From Rhodobiaceae bacterium (GTDB lineage: Bacteria; Pseudomonadota; Alphaproteobacteria; Rhizobiales; Tepidamorphaceae): a stretch of DNA of 64,000 nt. The stretch lies in assembly GCA_020637855.1 (NCBI GenBank), contig JACKJR010000001.1, forward strand, positions 372,001-436,000, in the 5' to 3' direction. The stretch's first letter is position 1. Each line of letters opens with the position of its first letter. A model generated the notes under the pieces. It did not search any database. It saw only the letters and a program-made list of their open reading frames with translations, and was not told the origin of the DNA. Position numbers and translations under genes: made by a program. Positions 52,258-59,958 of the stretch are shown piece by piece.

Positions 52258-53400
52258 ATGAAGAGTTTCACGACAACACTGGCCGCCGCTGCGGTCGCGC
52301 TGACGCTTGCCGCGCCCGCCAGGGCGGAGCCGGTTACGGTCGGCATGATCACCACCCTGACCGGTGGCGGCGCGGGTCTGGGCATCGATGTCCGCGATGG
52401 TTTCATGCTTGCCGTCAAACAGGCCGGCAACAAGGACCTGAATGTCTTCATCGAAGACGACCAGCGCAAACCCGACGTTGCCGTCCAGCTTGCCGACAAG
52501 ATGATTCAGGAAAACAAGGTCGACGTGCTGACCGGCATCATCTGGTCGAACCTCGCCATGGCGGTGGTTCCGGCAGCCGTGGGGCAGGGCAAGTTCTACC
52601 TGTCGCCGAACGCGGGTCCCTCGGCGCTCGCCGGCAAGGGCTGTGACAAGAACTATTTCAACGTTGCCTGGCAGAACGACAACCTGCACGAGGCCGCCGG
52701 CGCCTATGCCAACACCACCGGCTACAAGAAGGCCTTCATCCTTGCGCCGAACTATCCCGCCGGCAAGGACGCGCTGACCGGTTTCAAGCGCTTCTTCAAG
52801 GGCGAGGTGGCAGGCGAGCTTTACACCCAGCTCGGCCAGACCGACTACGCCGCCGAGATCGCCCAGATCAAGGCGTCGGGCGCCGACACGGTGTTCTTCT
52901 TCCTGCCTGGCGGCATGGGCATCGCCTTCACCAAGCAGTACGCCCAGTCGGAAGTGGGCCTGCCGCTGATTGGCCCGGCCTTCTCCTTCGATCAGGGTAT
53001 TCTCGGCGCGGTCGGCGAAGCAGCGCTTGGCGTCAAGAACACCTCGCAGTGGAACAAGGACATCGATAACGAGACCAACAAGGCCTTCGTGGAAAGCTTC
53101 CAGGCCGAGTATGGCCGTCTGCCCTCGCTCTATGCCAGCCAGGGCTTCGATACCGCCAACCTGCTGCTGTCGGCCATGGCCAAGGCGAGCGTGAAGGATG
53201 CTGATGCGTTCCGTGCAGCGCTTGAGGCTGCCGACTTCAAATCGACGCGCGGCGCATTCAAGTTCGGCTCCAACCACCATCCCGTTCAGGACATCTATGT
53301 CCGCGAGGTGGTCAAGGAAGGCGACGTGATCACCAACAAGATCATCGGCACCGCGCTCAAGGATCACGCCGACGCATATGCTGCCGAGTGCAAGATGTAA
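52258..53400 (+). CDS. Periplasmic binding protein of a branched-chain-type ABC transporter
   Basis: 380 residues with a Sec signal peptide (TTLAAAAVALTLAAPARAEP). The ligand-binding pattern is that of the Leu/Ile/Val-binding family: VGMITTLTGGGAGLGIDVRD, IEDDQRKPDVAVQLADKMIQ, VDVLTGIIWSNLAMAVVPAA, GADTVFFFLPGGMGIAFTKQ. The aromatic or acyl ligand type cannot be told. ATG 52258 with GGGAGGA upstream. First gene of a five-gene transporter operon; a hairpin follows that can reduce read-through so this protein is made in excess. Confidence 0.9.
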   Translation: MKSFTTTLAAAAVALTLAAPARAEPVTVGMITTLTGGGAGLGIDVRDGFMLAVKQAGNKDLNVFIEDDQRKPDVAVQLADKMIQENKVDVLTGIIWSNLAMAVVPAAVGQGKFYLSPNAGPSALAGKGCDKNYFNVAWQNDNLHEAAGAYANTTGYKKAFILAPNYPAGKDALTGFKRFFKGEVAGELYTQLGQTDYAAEIAQIKASGADTVFFFLPGGMGIAFTKQYAQSEVGLPLIGPAFSFDQGILGAVGEAALGVKNTSQWNKDIDNETNKAFVESFQAEYGRLPSLYASQGFDTANLLLSAMAKASVKDADAFRAALEAADFKSTRGAFKFGSNHHPVQDIYVREVVKEGDVITNKIIGTALKDHADAYAAECKM

Positions 53401-53418
53401 TTCCTTGCGTTAAGAGAG

Positions 53419-53451
53419 GGCGGGCCGCTGGCAGCAGTGGCCCGCCTTTTT
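53419..53451 (+). terminator. Attenuator-like hairpin between binding-protein and permease genes
   Basis: GGCGGGCC (53419-53426) pairs with GGCCCGCC (53439-53446) around a short loop and is followed by TTTTT (53447-53451). It sits in the 72-base gap before the first permease and is typical of binding-protein operons. Confidence 0.75.
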
Positions 53452-53472
53452 CGTTTTGGGGGCATAGGTTAA

Positions 53473-54393
53473 GTGTCTGGGGCGCTTTTCGCCGAGCAAT
53501 TGCTGAACGGACTTCAGTTCGGCGTCATGCTGTTCGTCATGGCGGCGGGGCTGACGCTGGTCTTCGGCGTGATGGGGCTGATCAACCTCGCCCATGGCTC
53601 GCTCTACATGCTCGGCGCCTTCGCCTGCGCCGCCGTGGCAGCCGCGACCGGCTCCTTTGTGCTCGGTCTTGCCGCAAGTCTTGCGGCGGCGGCTATCGCC
53701 GGTGTGCTGGTTGAGACGCTGATCATCCGCCATCTCTACGCCCGCGATCATCTCGATCAGGTCATCGCCACCTTCGCGTTGATCCTCGTCTTCACGGAAG
53801 GCACGCGCTGGGCCTTCGGCTCATTCCCGCTTTATCTCAATTTGCCGGACGCGTTGTCTGGCTCCGTCAGTCTGCCCGGCGGCATCACCTATCCGCTGTT
53901 CCGGCTCCTGATCATCGGTGTGGGGCTGGCGATTGCCGCGGGTCTCTTCCTGCTGGTCAACAGGACGCGGCTCGGCATGCGCATCCGTGCAGGCGAATCC
54001 GACCGCGAGATGATTGCCGCACTCGGCGTCGATATCGGCAGGCTCTACACCATCGTCTTCGCGCTGGGCGCTGCGCTGGCGGGCCTTGCCGGCGCGCTGG
54101 TCGGTTCGGTGCAGGCGGTGCAGATCGGCATGGGCGAGCCGGTGCTGATCCTCGCCTTCGTCGTCATCGTCGTCGGTGGCATCGGTTCCATTACAGGCGC
54201 CTTCGTCGGCGCGATCCTTGTCGGTGTCACCGATACGCTCGGCCGTTTCCTGCTGCCGCAGGCCTTCGGATTGATCATGGATGCCTCGAGCGCGACCTCG
54301 GTCGGCTCCGCGCTCGCCTCCATGCTGATCTACGTGCTGATGGCGCTGGTGCTGGTGTTCAGACCCACCGGGCTTTTCGGGAAGCCTGCCTGA
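53473..54393 (+). CDS. Branched-chain-type ABC permease (LivH-like)
   Basis: 306 residues, GTG start. Eight to nine membrane helices; LNGLQFGVMLFVMAAGLTLV and FGVMGLINLAHGSLYMLGAF are LivH signatures, later GIGSITGAFVGAILVGVTDT. It forms the membrane channel with the next permease. ATG of the next gene overlaps its stop by one base. Confidence 0.92.
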   Translation: MSGALFAEQLLNGLQFGVMLFVMAAGLTLVFGVMGLINLAHGSLYMLGAFACAAVAAATGSFVLGLAASLAAAAIAGVLVETLIIRHLYARDHLDQVIATFALILVFTEGTRWAFGSFPLYLNLPDALSGSVSLPGGITYPLFRLLIIGVGLAIAAGLFLLVNRTRLGMRIRAGESDREMIAALGVDIGRLYTIVFALGAALAGLAGALVGSVQAVQIGMGEPVLILAFVVIVVGGIGSITGAFVGAILVGVTDTLGRFLLPQAFGLIMDASSATSVGSALASMLIYVLMALVLVFRPTGLFGKPA

Positions 54394-55376
54394 TGCGCCG
54401 CGAAACACTCATAACGCTTACGCTTCTGGCGCTGCTGCTGGGTGCCGCTGTCTACGGCCACAGGGGAAATGAACCCTTCATCATCACGCTGGCGGCCAAG
54501 GCGGCGATCTTCGCCATTGCTGGTGCCGGCCTCAATCTGGCGCTGGGTTACGGCGGACTGGTCTCCTTCGGTCATGCGGCGTTCTTCGGCATTGGCGGCT
54601 ATGCCGCGGGCATCATCGCGTCGGCTGCCCGCAACTACGAACCGGTGATGACCTGGCCCATCGAAATCGCAGGCAGCACGAGCATGCCGGTGATCTGGAT
54701 CGTCGCGATCATTGCCGCGATGATCATCGCGATCCCCATCGGCATTTTCAGCCTGAGAACCGGCGGCGTCTACTTCATCATGATCACGCTCGCCTTCGCC
54801 CAGATGCTCTATTATTTCGCCGTCTCCTGGCCGGCTTATGGAGGCGAGGACGGGCTGTCGTTTTACGTGCGCAACTCCGTCTTCGGCCTCAACATGATGG
54901 ATCCGTGGACGTACTTCACAGTCTGCTTCGGCGTGCTCGCCGTTGTGCTGGCGCTGATGGCGGTGCTGGTGCGCTCGCGTTTCGGGCTTGCGCTGGAGAT
55001 GGCGCGGCAGAACGCCCAGCGGCTGACCGCCAGCGGCATCCGCCCCTTCAACGTGCGCCTCACCGCCTTCGTCATTTCCGCCATGATCACCGGGCTTGCC
55101 GGTGCGCTCTATGCCGATCTCAACCGGTTCGTTTCGCCCGCGATGCTGTCGTGGCACACGTCCGGCGAGATCATGGTTTTCGTCATTCTCGGCGGCGTCG
55201 CGCGCCTCGGCGGGCCTGTCGCCGGCGCTTGTCTCTATCTGCTGCTGGAACAGACCCTCGATGGCGTCACCGACTATTGGCAGGTGCTGCTCGGCATCGT
55301 GCTGCTGCTGGTGGTGCTGTTTGCCCGCGGCGGTCTGGTCGGCCTGCTGGCGGGCAGGAGGGCGGCGCATGACTGA
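54393..55376 (+). CDS. Branched-chain-type ABC permease (LivM-like)
   Basis: 327 residues, multi-spanning. FAIAGAGLNLALGYGGLVSF, GHAAFFGIGGYAAGIIASAA, IFSLRTGGVYFIMITLAFAQ and GARLG-type loop VARLGGPVAGACLYLLLEQT are LivM-family features. It overlaps the ATPase gene by eight bases. Confidence 0.92.
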   Translation: MRRETLITLTLLALLLGAAVYGHRGNEPFIITLAAKAAIFAIAGAGLNLALGYGGLVSFGHAAFFGIGGYAAGIIASAARNYEPVMTWPIEIAGSTSMPVIWIVAIIAAMIIAIPIGIFSLRTGGVYFIMITLAFAQMLYYFAVSWPAYGGEDGLSFYVRNSVFGLNMMDPWTYFTVCFGVLAVVLALMAVLVRSRFGLALEMARQNAQRLTASGIRPFNVRLTAFVISAMITGLAGALYADLNRFVSPAMLSWHTSGEIMVFVILGGVARLGGPVAGACLYLLLEQTLDGVTDYWQVLLGIVLLLVVLFARGGLVGLLAGRRAAHD

Positions 55377-56118
55377 TCCGGCATTGGAAGTCACCAACCT
55401 CTCGAAATCCTTCGGCGCGCTTGCCGCCTGCCGCAACGTCTCGCTCGACCTGATGCCCGGCGAGATCCATGCGCTGATCGGCCCGAACGGCGCTGGCAAG
55501 ACGACGCTGGTCAAGACCATCGCCGGAGAGATCGCACACGATTCAGGCCACATCCGCTTCGGCGGCGAGTTGATCGACGATCTCGATGCGGCAGCGCGTG
55601 CGCAACTTGGTCTTGCGCGCACCTTCCAGATATCCAGCCTCGCCATGGAAATGTCGGTGCTGAAGAACGTCATGCTGGCGGTGATGGCGGTATCGGGGCA
55701 GGTGTTCCGTTTCTTCAAGCCCGTCAACGGTGATGATGCGCTGCTCGGGCCTGCGCGCGCGTGCCTTGAGAACGCAGGGCTTCGGAAACGTGCGCAGACC
55801 CGCGCCGCCGAACTCTCTCATGGCGAACGCCGCCAGCTTGAGATCGCGCTGGCGCTGGCGATGAAACCGAAGGTCTTCCTGATGGACGAGCCGATGGCCG
55901 GCATGGGGCCGGAGAGTCTGGCGCGTCTGTCCGGCCTGCTGCGCGAATTGAAACAAACCGCGCCCGTGCTGCTCATCGAACACGATATGGACGTGGTGTT
56001 CTCTGTCGCGGACCGTATCTCGGTGCTGGTCTATGGCGAGGTGATCGCAACCGGTACGGTGGACGAAATCCGTGCCAACCCCGACGTTCAGGCCGCCTAC
56101 CTCGGAGACGCGGCATGA
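55369..56118 (+). CDS. ABC transporter ATPase (LivG-like)
   Basis: 249 residues. Walker A GPNGAGKTT (about 38-46), signature ELSHGERRQLEIA, Walker B KVFLMDEPMAGMG and switch His in LLIEHDMDVVFSVADRISV. The C-terminus GTVDEIRANPDVQAAYLGDA is the LivG tail. Overlaps the second ATPase gene by four bases. Confidence 0.93.
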   Translation: MTDPALEVTNLSKSFGALAACRNVSLDLMPGEIHALIGPNGAGKTTLVKTIAGEIAHDSGHIRFGGELIDDLDAAARAQLGLARTFQISSLAMEMSVLKNVMLAVMAVSGQVFRFFKPVNGDDALLGPARACLENAGLRKRAQTRAAELSHGERRQLEIALALAMKPKVFLMDEPMAGMGPESLARLSGLLRELKQTAPVLLIEHDMDVVFSVADRISVLVYGEVIATGTVDEIRANPDVQAAYLGDAA

Positions 56119-56807
56119 GCGCGCCTTTCCTCAAGGTCGAAGGCCTGACCGCCAGTTATGGCGCCTCGCAGGCGCTGTTCGGCGTCGATCTGAATGTGGA
56201 TGCGGGCGAGGTTGTCGCCCTGATGGGCCGCAACGGCATGGGCAAAACGACGACTATTCATGCCGTCTGCGGGCTGCTGCCGATCACAGGCGGCAGTATC
56301 ATGATCGATGGCAGCGACACGAAGCGGCTGCCCGTGCACGCAACCGCGCGGCTTGGCATCGGGCTGGTGCCGGAGGGCAGGCGCTGCTTCCCCAACCTGA
56401 GCGTTGAGGAAAATCTCGTCGCCGCCGCGCGGTCTGGCGCGTGGACCTTCGAGGAAGTGACGAAGCTTTTCCCGCGCCTTGCCGAGCGGCGCACGCAATC
56501 CGCAAGCACCCTGTCCGGCGGCGAGCAGCAGATGCTGGCGATCGGCCGCGCGCTGATGACCAACCCGAGGCTTCTCATCCTTGACGAAGCCACCGAAGGC
56601 CTCGCCCCCGTCGTGCGTCAGGAGATCTGGGCGGCGATCCACGCCCTGAAGGACGGTGGCCTCTCGATCCTCGTCGTCGACAAGACCATTCGCGAGCTGA
56701 AGGCCGTCGCCGACCGCTGCGTCATCCTAGAACGGGGCCAGAGCGTGTGGACCGGAACGCCGGGCGAATTGAGCGATGAGGTGTGCGGGCGTTATCTGGG
56801 GGTTTGA
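56115..56807 (+). CDS. ABC transporter ATPase (LivF-like)
   Basis: 230 residues. Walker A GRNGMGKTT, LSGGEQQMLAIGRALM, Walker B LLILDEATEGLAPVV. The expected LivF Q-loop region LVPEGRRCFPNLSVEENL is present. The pair of ATPases and two permeases completes an importer of the high-affinity branched-chain amino acid/aromatic acid type. It ends 24 bases before the converging cupin gene. Confidence 0.93.
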   Translation: MSAPFLKVEGLTASYGASQALFGVDLNVDAGEVVALMGRNGMGKTTTIHAVCGLLPITGGSIMIDGSDTKRLPVHATARLGIGLVPEGRRCFPNLSVEENLVAAARSGAWTFEEVTKLFPRLAERRTQSASTLSGGEQQMLAIGRALMTNPRLLILDEATEGLAPVVRQEIWAAIHALKDGGLSILVVDKTIRELKAVADRCVILERGQSVWTGTPGELSDEVCGRYLGV

Positions 56808-56831
56808 GCTTGTAGATAGCTCAAACTCCTT

Positions 56832-57518
56832 TCACCCCGCCTTCTTGCTGAAATTCATACCCGGCTTGGTCAGCTTTTCGGCTGAGCCGATCCAGGCATA
56901 GGCGAGCAGGCAGGGGTCGCGTTCGCCGGTCGTGATGCGGTGGTTGTCGCCCGAGCGGTTGAGGATCAGCGAGCCCGGTGCATAGACCGCCTGGTCGTTT
57001 TCCGACCAGTTGCCGGAAATCGAGATGTAGCTTTCCTCGATCTCCTTGTGATGGTGCTGCGGATAGGTGGTGTTGGGCGCAAACAGCACGAAACCGAGGA
57101 TCAGCCGGTCCGTCACCACCGGCCCCTGCGGCCCAAGCACCTCGCAATAGGCATATTTACGCGCCAGCGTTTTGGGCACTTTCTCGTAGCCGTATTCCCA
57201 GGTCAGCAGATGCGAGACGCGCTCCAGCGCCTTCGCCAGCCCGAACATCGCGTAGCGCGAGCCGACATCGAAGGCGCGGCCCAGATGAGCGGTGACCGGC
57301 TTCGTTGCTGGCGCGCGGGGATGGATCGGCGGATTGGAATCGATGATCGCGGCAAGTACATCGCGCACCCGCTTGCGGTGGGCGCGGATGATCTTGCTGC
57401 CACCGGCGAAACCGGGCCGGTACAGCAACTCGAACTCGCGCAGCAGATAGTCCCAGTCGGGCACGTCCTGCAGGCGGGGCTGGGTCTCTTCAACCAGCTC
57501 GGTTTGCGCGTCGCTCAT
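56832..57518 (-). CDS. Cupin of the DMSP-lyase family (candidate)
   Basis: 228 residues. The C-terminal cupin has APNTTYPQHHHKEIEESYI (His155-157, Glu161-162, Tyr164), then GDNHRI (His193) and LLAYAWIGS near the end. This is the layout of DddL/DddQ-type dimethylsulfoniopropionate lyases, in which His, Glu, Tyr and a later His hold the metal. Spacing between the first His group and Glu is one residue longer than I recall for DddQ, so the substrate may differ. The N-terminal 130 residues are helical, as in family members. Convergent to the ABC transporter; next upstream on the same strand is a quinone oxidoreductase. Function by family analogy only. Confidence 0.6.
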   Translation of the reverse strand: MSDAQTELVEETQPRLQDVPDWDYLLREFELLYRPGFAGGSKIIRAHRKRVRDVLAAIIDSNPPIHPRAPATKPVTAHLGRAFDVGSRYAMFGLAKALERVSHLLTWEYGYEKVPKTLARKYAYCEVLGPQGPVVTDRLILGFVLFAPNTTYPQHHHKEIEESYISISGNWSENDQAVYAPGSLILNRSGDNHRITTGERDPCLLAYAWIGSAEKLTKPGMNFSKKAG

Positions 57519-57623
57519 GGACGCGAGAATACACCGGGTTTGCTTCTGATCGTCAGCGAAATCTTTGCGGGAAGTACGTCCTGCTGCAGCCGCTAGTTTT
57601 TGTCGTCACTGTCGGAAGATTTT

Positions 57624-57652
57624 CTGGATTCCGGCTTTCGCCGGAATGACGT
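57624..57652. repeat. Palindrome CTGGATTCCGGC...GGAATGACGT
   Basis: CTGGATTCCGGCTTTCGCCG then GAATGACGT. The inner ATTCCGGC/GCCGGAAT forms a hairpin. Its inverted copy is at 57748-57776. Confidence 0.75.
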
Positions 57653-57747
57653 GGAGTGTGTGTCGGGGGCAGGTACTCAACACGATGCGATTGCATGTGC
57701 CGCAATGCTACTACGCCTGAGAGATGTCACGACGCGCCCAACCCGAA

Positions 57748-57776
57748 CCGTCATTCCGGCGAAAGCCGGAATCCAG
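57748..57776. repeat. Inverted copy of the 57624 palindrome
   Basis: CCGTCATTCCGGCGAAAGCC then GGAATCCAG, the reverse complement of 57624-57652 apart from small differences at the outer ends. Confidence 0.75.
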
Positions 57777-57814
57777 AAAAACAGTTCAGGCAAGCGTCGC
57801 GATTGTCAGCCCAC

Positions 57815-58795
57815 TCACACCTTCAGCAAAATCTTGCCGCGGTGACTGGCGGCTTCCATCATCGCGTGCGCTTCTGCGGCCTGCGACATGGGCAGAACGG
57901 AATGGGTCACGGTGACGAGCTTTTTCGGGAACAGCGGCCAGACTTTCTCTTGCAGCTCTGCGGCGATCGCGGTCTTGAAGGCGTCGGGGCGCGAGCGCAG
58001 CGTGGAGCCTGTATAGGTGAGGCGCTTCAGCATCACCGGCATCAGGTTGATTTCCATCTTCGAGCCCTTGTTGAAGGCGATCTGGACGATGCGCGCGTCA
58101 TGGCGCGCGGCCTTGAAATTGCGCTCCACATAGTCGCCAGCGATGATGTCGAGGATGATGTCGGCGCCACCAGCCTCGCGCACCACCTCGACGAAATCCT
58201 CATCCCTGAAATTGATCGCGCGCGTTGCTCCCAGCCGCTCGCAATAGTCGCACTCTTCGGAGGAAGCCGCCGTGGTGAAGACATTCAAGCCCATCGCAGC
58301 GCCTAGCTGGATCGCGGTGGAGCCGATGCCGCCCGCGCCGCCATGGACGAGGAAGTTCATGCCCTCTTTCACGTCGTGGCCGTGGAAAATGTTGCTCCAC
58401 ACCGTGAAGAAGGTCTCGCATAGACCGGCCGCGTCGGTGATTGAAACCCCGTCGGGAATGGTCAGGCAGTGGCTTGCATCGATGGCGACATATTCCGCGT
58501 AGCCGCCGCCATTGGTCAGCGCGCAAATCTCATCTCCGACCTTCCATTTGGTGACGTCGCTGCCGACCGCGACCACCTTGCCGGAGACTTCCAGACCCAA
58601 AAGGTCGGACGCGCCCTTGGGCGGTGGATAGTGGCCGCGCCGCTGCACCAGATCCGGTCCGTTGACACCGCATGCATCCACCTCGACCAGCACTTCATGC
58701 GCTGCGGGGGAGGGCACCGGGCGCCTGCCCAGTTCAAGCACCTCCGGTCCGCCGGTTCCGGTCGGTACGACGGCGTCCATCTCTGTGGGGATCAT
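57815..58795 (-). CDS. Zinc-less quinone oxidoreductase, PIG3-like MDR family
   Basis: 326 residues. GroES-like N-terminal domain (VDACGVNGPDLVQRRGHYPP) and a Rossmann domain with HGGAGGIGSTAIQLGAAMG, then SEECDYCERLGATRAINF and SHRGKILLKV at the end. No catalytic-zinc cysteine set is present. This is the NAD(P)H:quinone oxidoreductase (TP53I3/PIG3) subgroup; it does not look like the AcuI acrylyl-CoA reductase subgroup. It is transcribed toward the cupin gene. Confidence 0.9.
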   Translation of the reverse strand: MIPTEMDAVVPTGTGGPEVLELGRRPVPSPAAHEVLVEVDACGVNGPDLVQRRGHYPPPKGASDLLGLEVSGKVVAVGSDVTKWKVGDEICALTNGGGYAEYVAIDASHCLTIPDGVSITDAAGLCETFFTVWSNIFHGHDVKEGMNFLVHGGAGGIGSTAIQLGAAMGLNVFTTAASSEECDYCERLGATRAINFRDEDFVEVVREAGGADIILDIIAGDYVERNFKAARHDARIVQIAFNKGSKMEINLMPVMLKRLTYTGSTLRSRPDAFKTAIAAELQEKVWPLFPKKLVTVTHSVLPMSQAAEAHAMMEAASHRGKILLKV

Positions 58796-59082
58796 CTGAA
58801 AAGCCTTTTATCTATCTCACGCCAGTTCCCCCGGATCACGTCCGGGGTCACAGCTCCGATGGGGCGCAAAAATACGCGACGCCCGGTCGGGCTTGCGAAC
58901 CCTTCGGGTTCGTTACGTATCCCATCAGCGTTGAGTGCAGCAAGGCTGCCGCTAGAGAATGCGTAGTTCAGGGCATCCGGCCCTGAACCGGAGCGCGACT
59001 GCGCGACCGGCCAGTTTTTTGGCCGCCCCCGCGGAGCACGCGAGCATAGTGAGCTGTGCGTGAGCGAAAACGAGGTAGAAAA
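58796..59082. other. 287-bp intergenic region with one palindrome, no gene seen
   Basis: Lies between sucD-like and oxidoreductase genes, both minus strand. It holds a CCCCGGATCACGTCCGGGGT palindrome (58828-58851) and GC-rich hairpin-forming stretches such as GGGCATCCGGCCCTGAACC near 58974. It probably includes the terminator of the sucD-like gene, but no clean stem plus T-run was found. Confidence 0.5.
58828..58851. repeat. Short palindrome CCCCGGATCACGTCCGGGGT
   Basis: CCCCGGA/TCCGGGG stem around TCACG, followed by CAC. It resembles the centre of the 2935/3356 arms (CCCCGGATCACG, GTCCGGGGT), so it is a shorter relative of that family. Confidence 0.6.
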
Positions 59083-59958
59083 TCAACCTTCCAGCGCGGC
59101 CTGCATGGCCGCTGCAACATCGTCGGCGTTGTCTGCGATGATGACGCCCGCAGACGCCAGCCGGTCGATCTTTTCTTCCGCGCTCTGCAGGCCGAACAGC
59201 GACAGCGTGCCGGCATGGCCCATGCGCCGTTCCTTCGGCGCATGCCGTCCCACGATCAGCGCCACGACCGGTTTGCCGTAGTCTACGGAGTTGAGGTAAT
59301 CGGCTGCGTCCTCTTCCTCGGTGCCGCCAACCTCGCCGATCAGGATGACGCCCTTGGTTTCGGGGTCGTCCTTGAACAGTTCGAGACACTGGCGGAAGCC
59401 GATGCCGTGCACAGGGTCGCCGCCGACACCGACGGTGGTCGACTGACCAAGGCCAACGGCGGAAGTCTGCGCCAGGATTTCACTCGTCAGCGAGGCCGAG
59501 CGCGAGGCGATGCCGATGGAGCCGGGCGTCGCATCCGTGGTCGCCATGACGCCGATCTTGCAGGAGCCCGGTGTCAGCACCCCTTGCGAGTTCGGGCCGA
59601 CCAGAACCGTGCTGGAACCTTGCAGCGCCGCCTTGACCTTCGAGATGTCGTGCACGGGCACGCGCTCGGTAACGCAAACGACGAGGGGGATTTCCGCCTC
59701 GATCGCCTCGATCAGGGCCGCGCCCGCCTTGGAGGCGGGCACCATGACCATGCTGGCATTGGCCTGTGTTGCTTCGGCGGCTTCCTTGACGGTGTTGAAG
59801 ATAGGCAGGCCGATATGGGTGCTGCCGCCCTTGCCGGGACGCACACCGCCGACATAGGTCGAGCCGTAGCGGATCGCCAGATCGGTGTAGAAAGTGCCGG
59901 ATCGGCCGGTCATGCCCTGCACGATGACGCGGGTGTCGGGTCCAACGAGAATGGCCAT
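59083..59958 (-). CDS. SucD-like CoA ligase alpha subunit, divergent
   Basis: 291 residues. CoA-binding and ligase domains: VQGMTGRSGTFYTDLAIRYG, GVRPGKGGSTHIGLPIFN, VGPNSQGVLTPGSCKIGVMA. The phosphohistidine is in RRMGHAGTLSLFGLQSAEEK. In canonical SucD or malate-CoA ligase the residues after GHAG are AI(I/V)AGGKG; here they are TLSLFGLQS, a notable change. It may act on succinate, malate or another acid. It begins in the stop codon of the beta-like gene (TAATG). It is unlikely to be the main TCA-cycle copy, which in rhizobia sits by mdh. Confidence 0.72.
   Translation of the reverse strand: MAILVGPDTRVIVQGMTGRSGTFYTDLAIRYGSTYVGGVRPGKGGSTHIGLPIFNTVKEAAEATQANASMVMVPASKAGAALIEAIEAEIPLVVCVTERVPVHDISKVKAALQGSSTVLVGPNSQGVLTPGSCKIGVMATTDATPGSIGIASRSASLTSEILAQTSAVGLGQSTTVGVGGDPVHGIGFRQCLELFKDDPETKGVILIGEVGGTEEEDAADYLNSVDYGKPVVALIVGRHAPKERRMGHAGTLSLFGLQSAEEKIDRLASAGVIIADNADDVAAAMQAALEG

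Larger units (their letters stand above)
57519..57814. other. 296-bp gap with paired inverted repeats
   Basis: Between the cupin and oxidoreductase genes. It contains two copies of one 29-base palindrome in opposite orientation (listed separately) and no recognised gene. The two copies can pair into one long hairpin around 95 bases of loop. Confidence 0.6.

Noticed and set aside
57815..58795. AcuI acrylyl-CoA reductase for DMSP breakdown
   Set aside because: N-terminus and motif order match the PIG3-type quinone oxidoreductases rather than the AcuI/YhdH subgroup.
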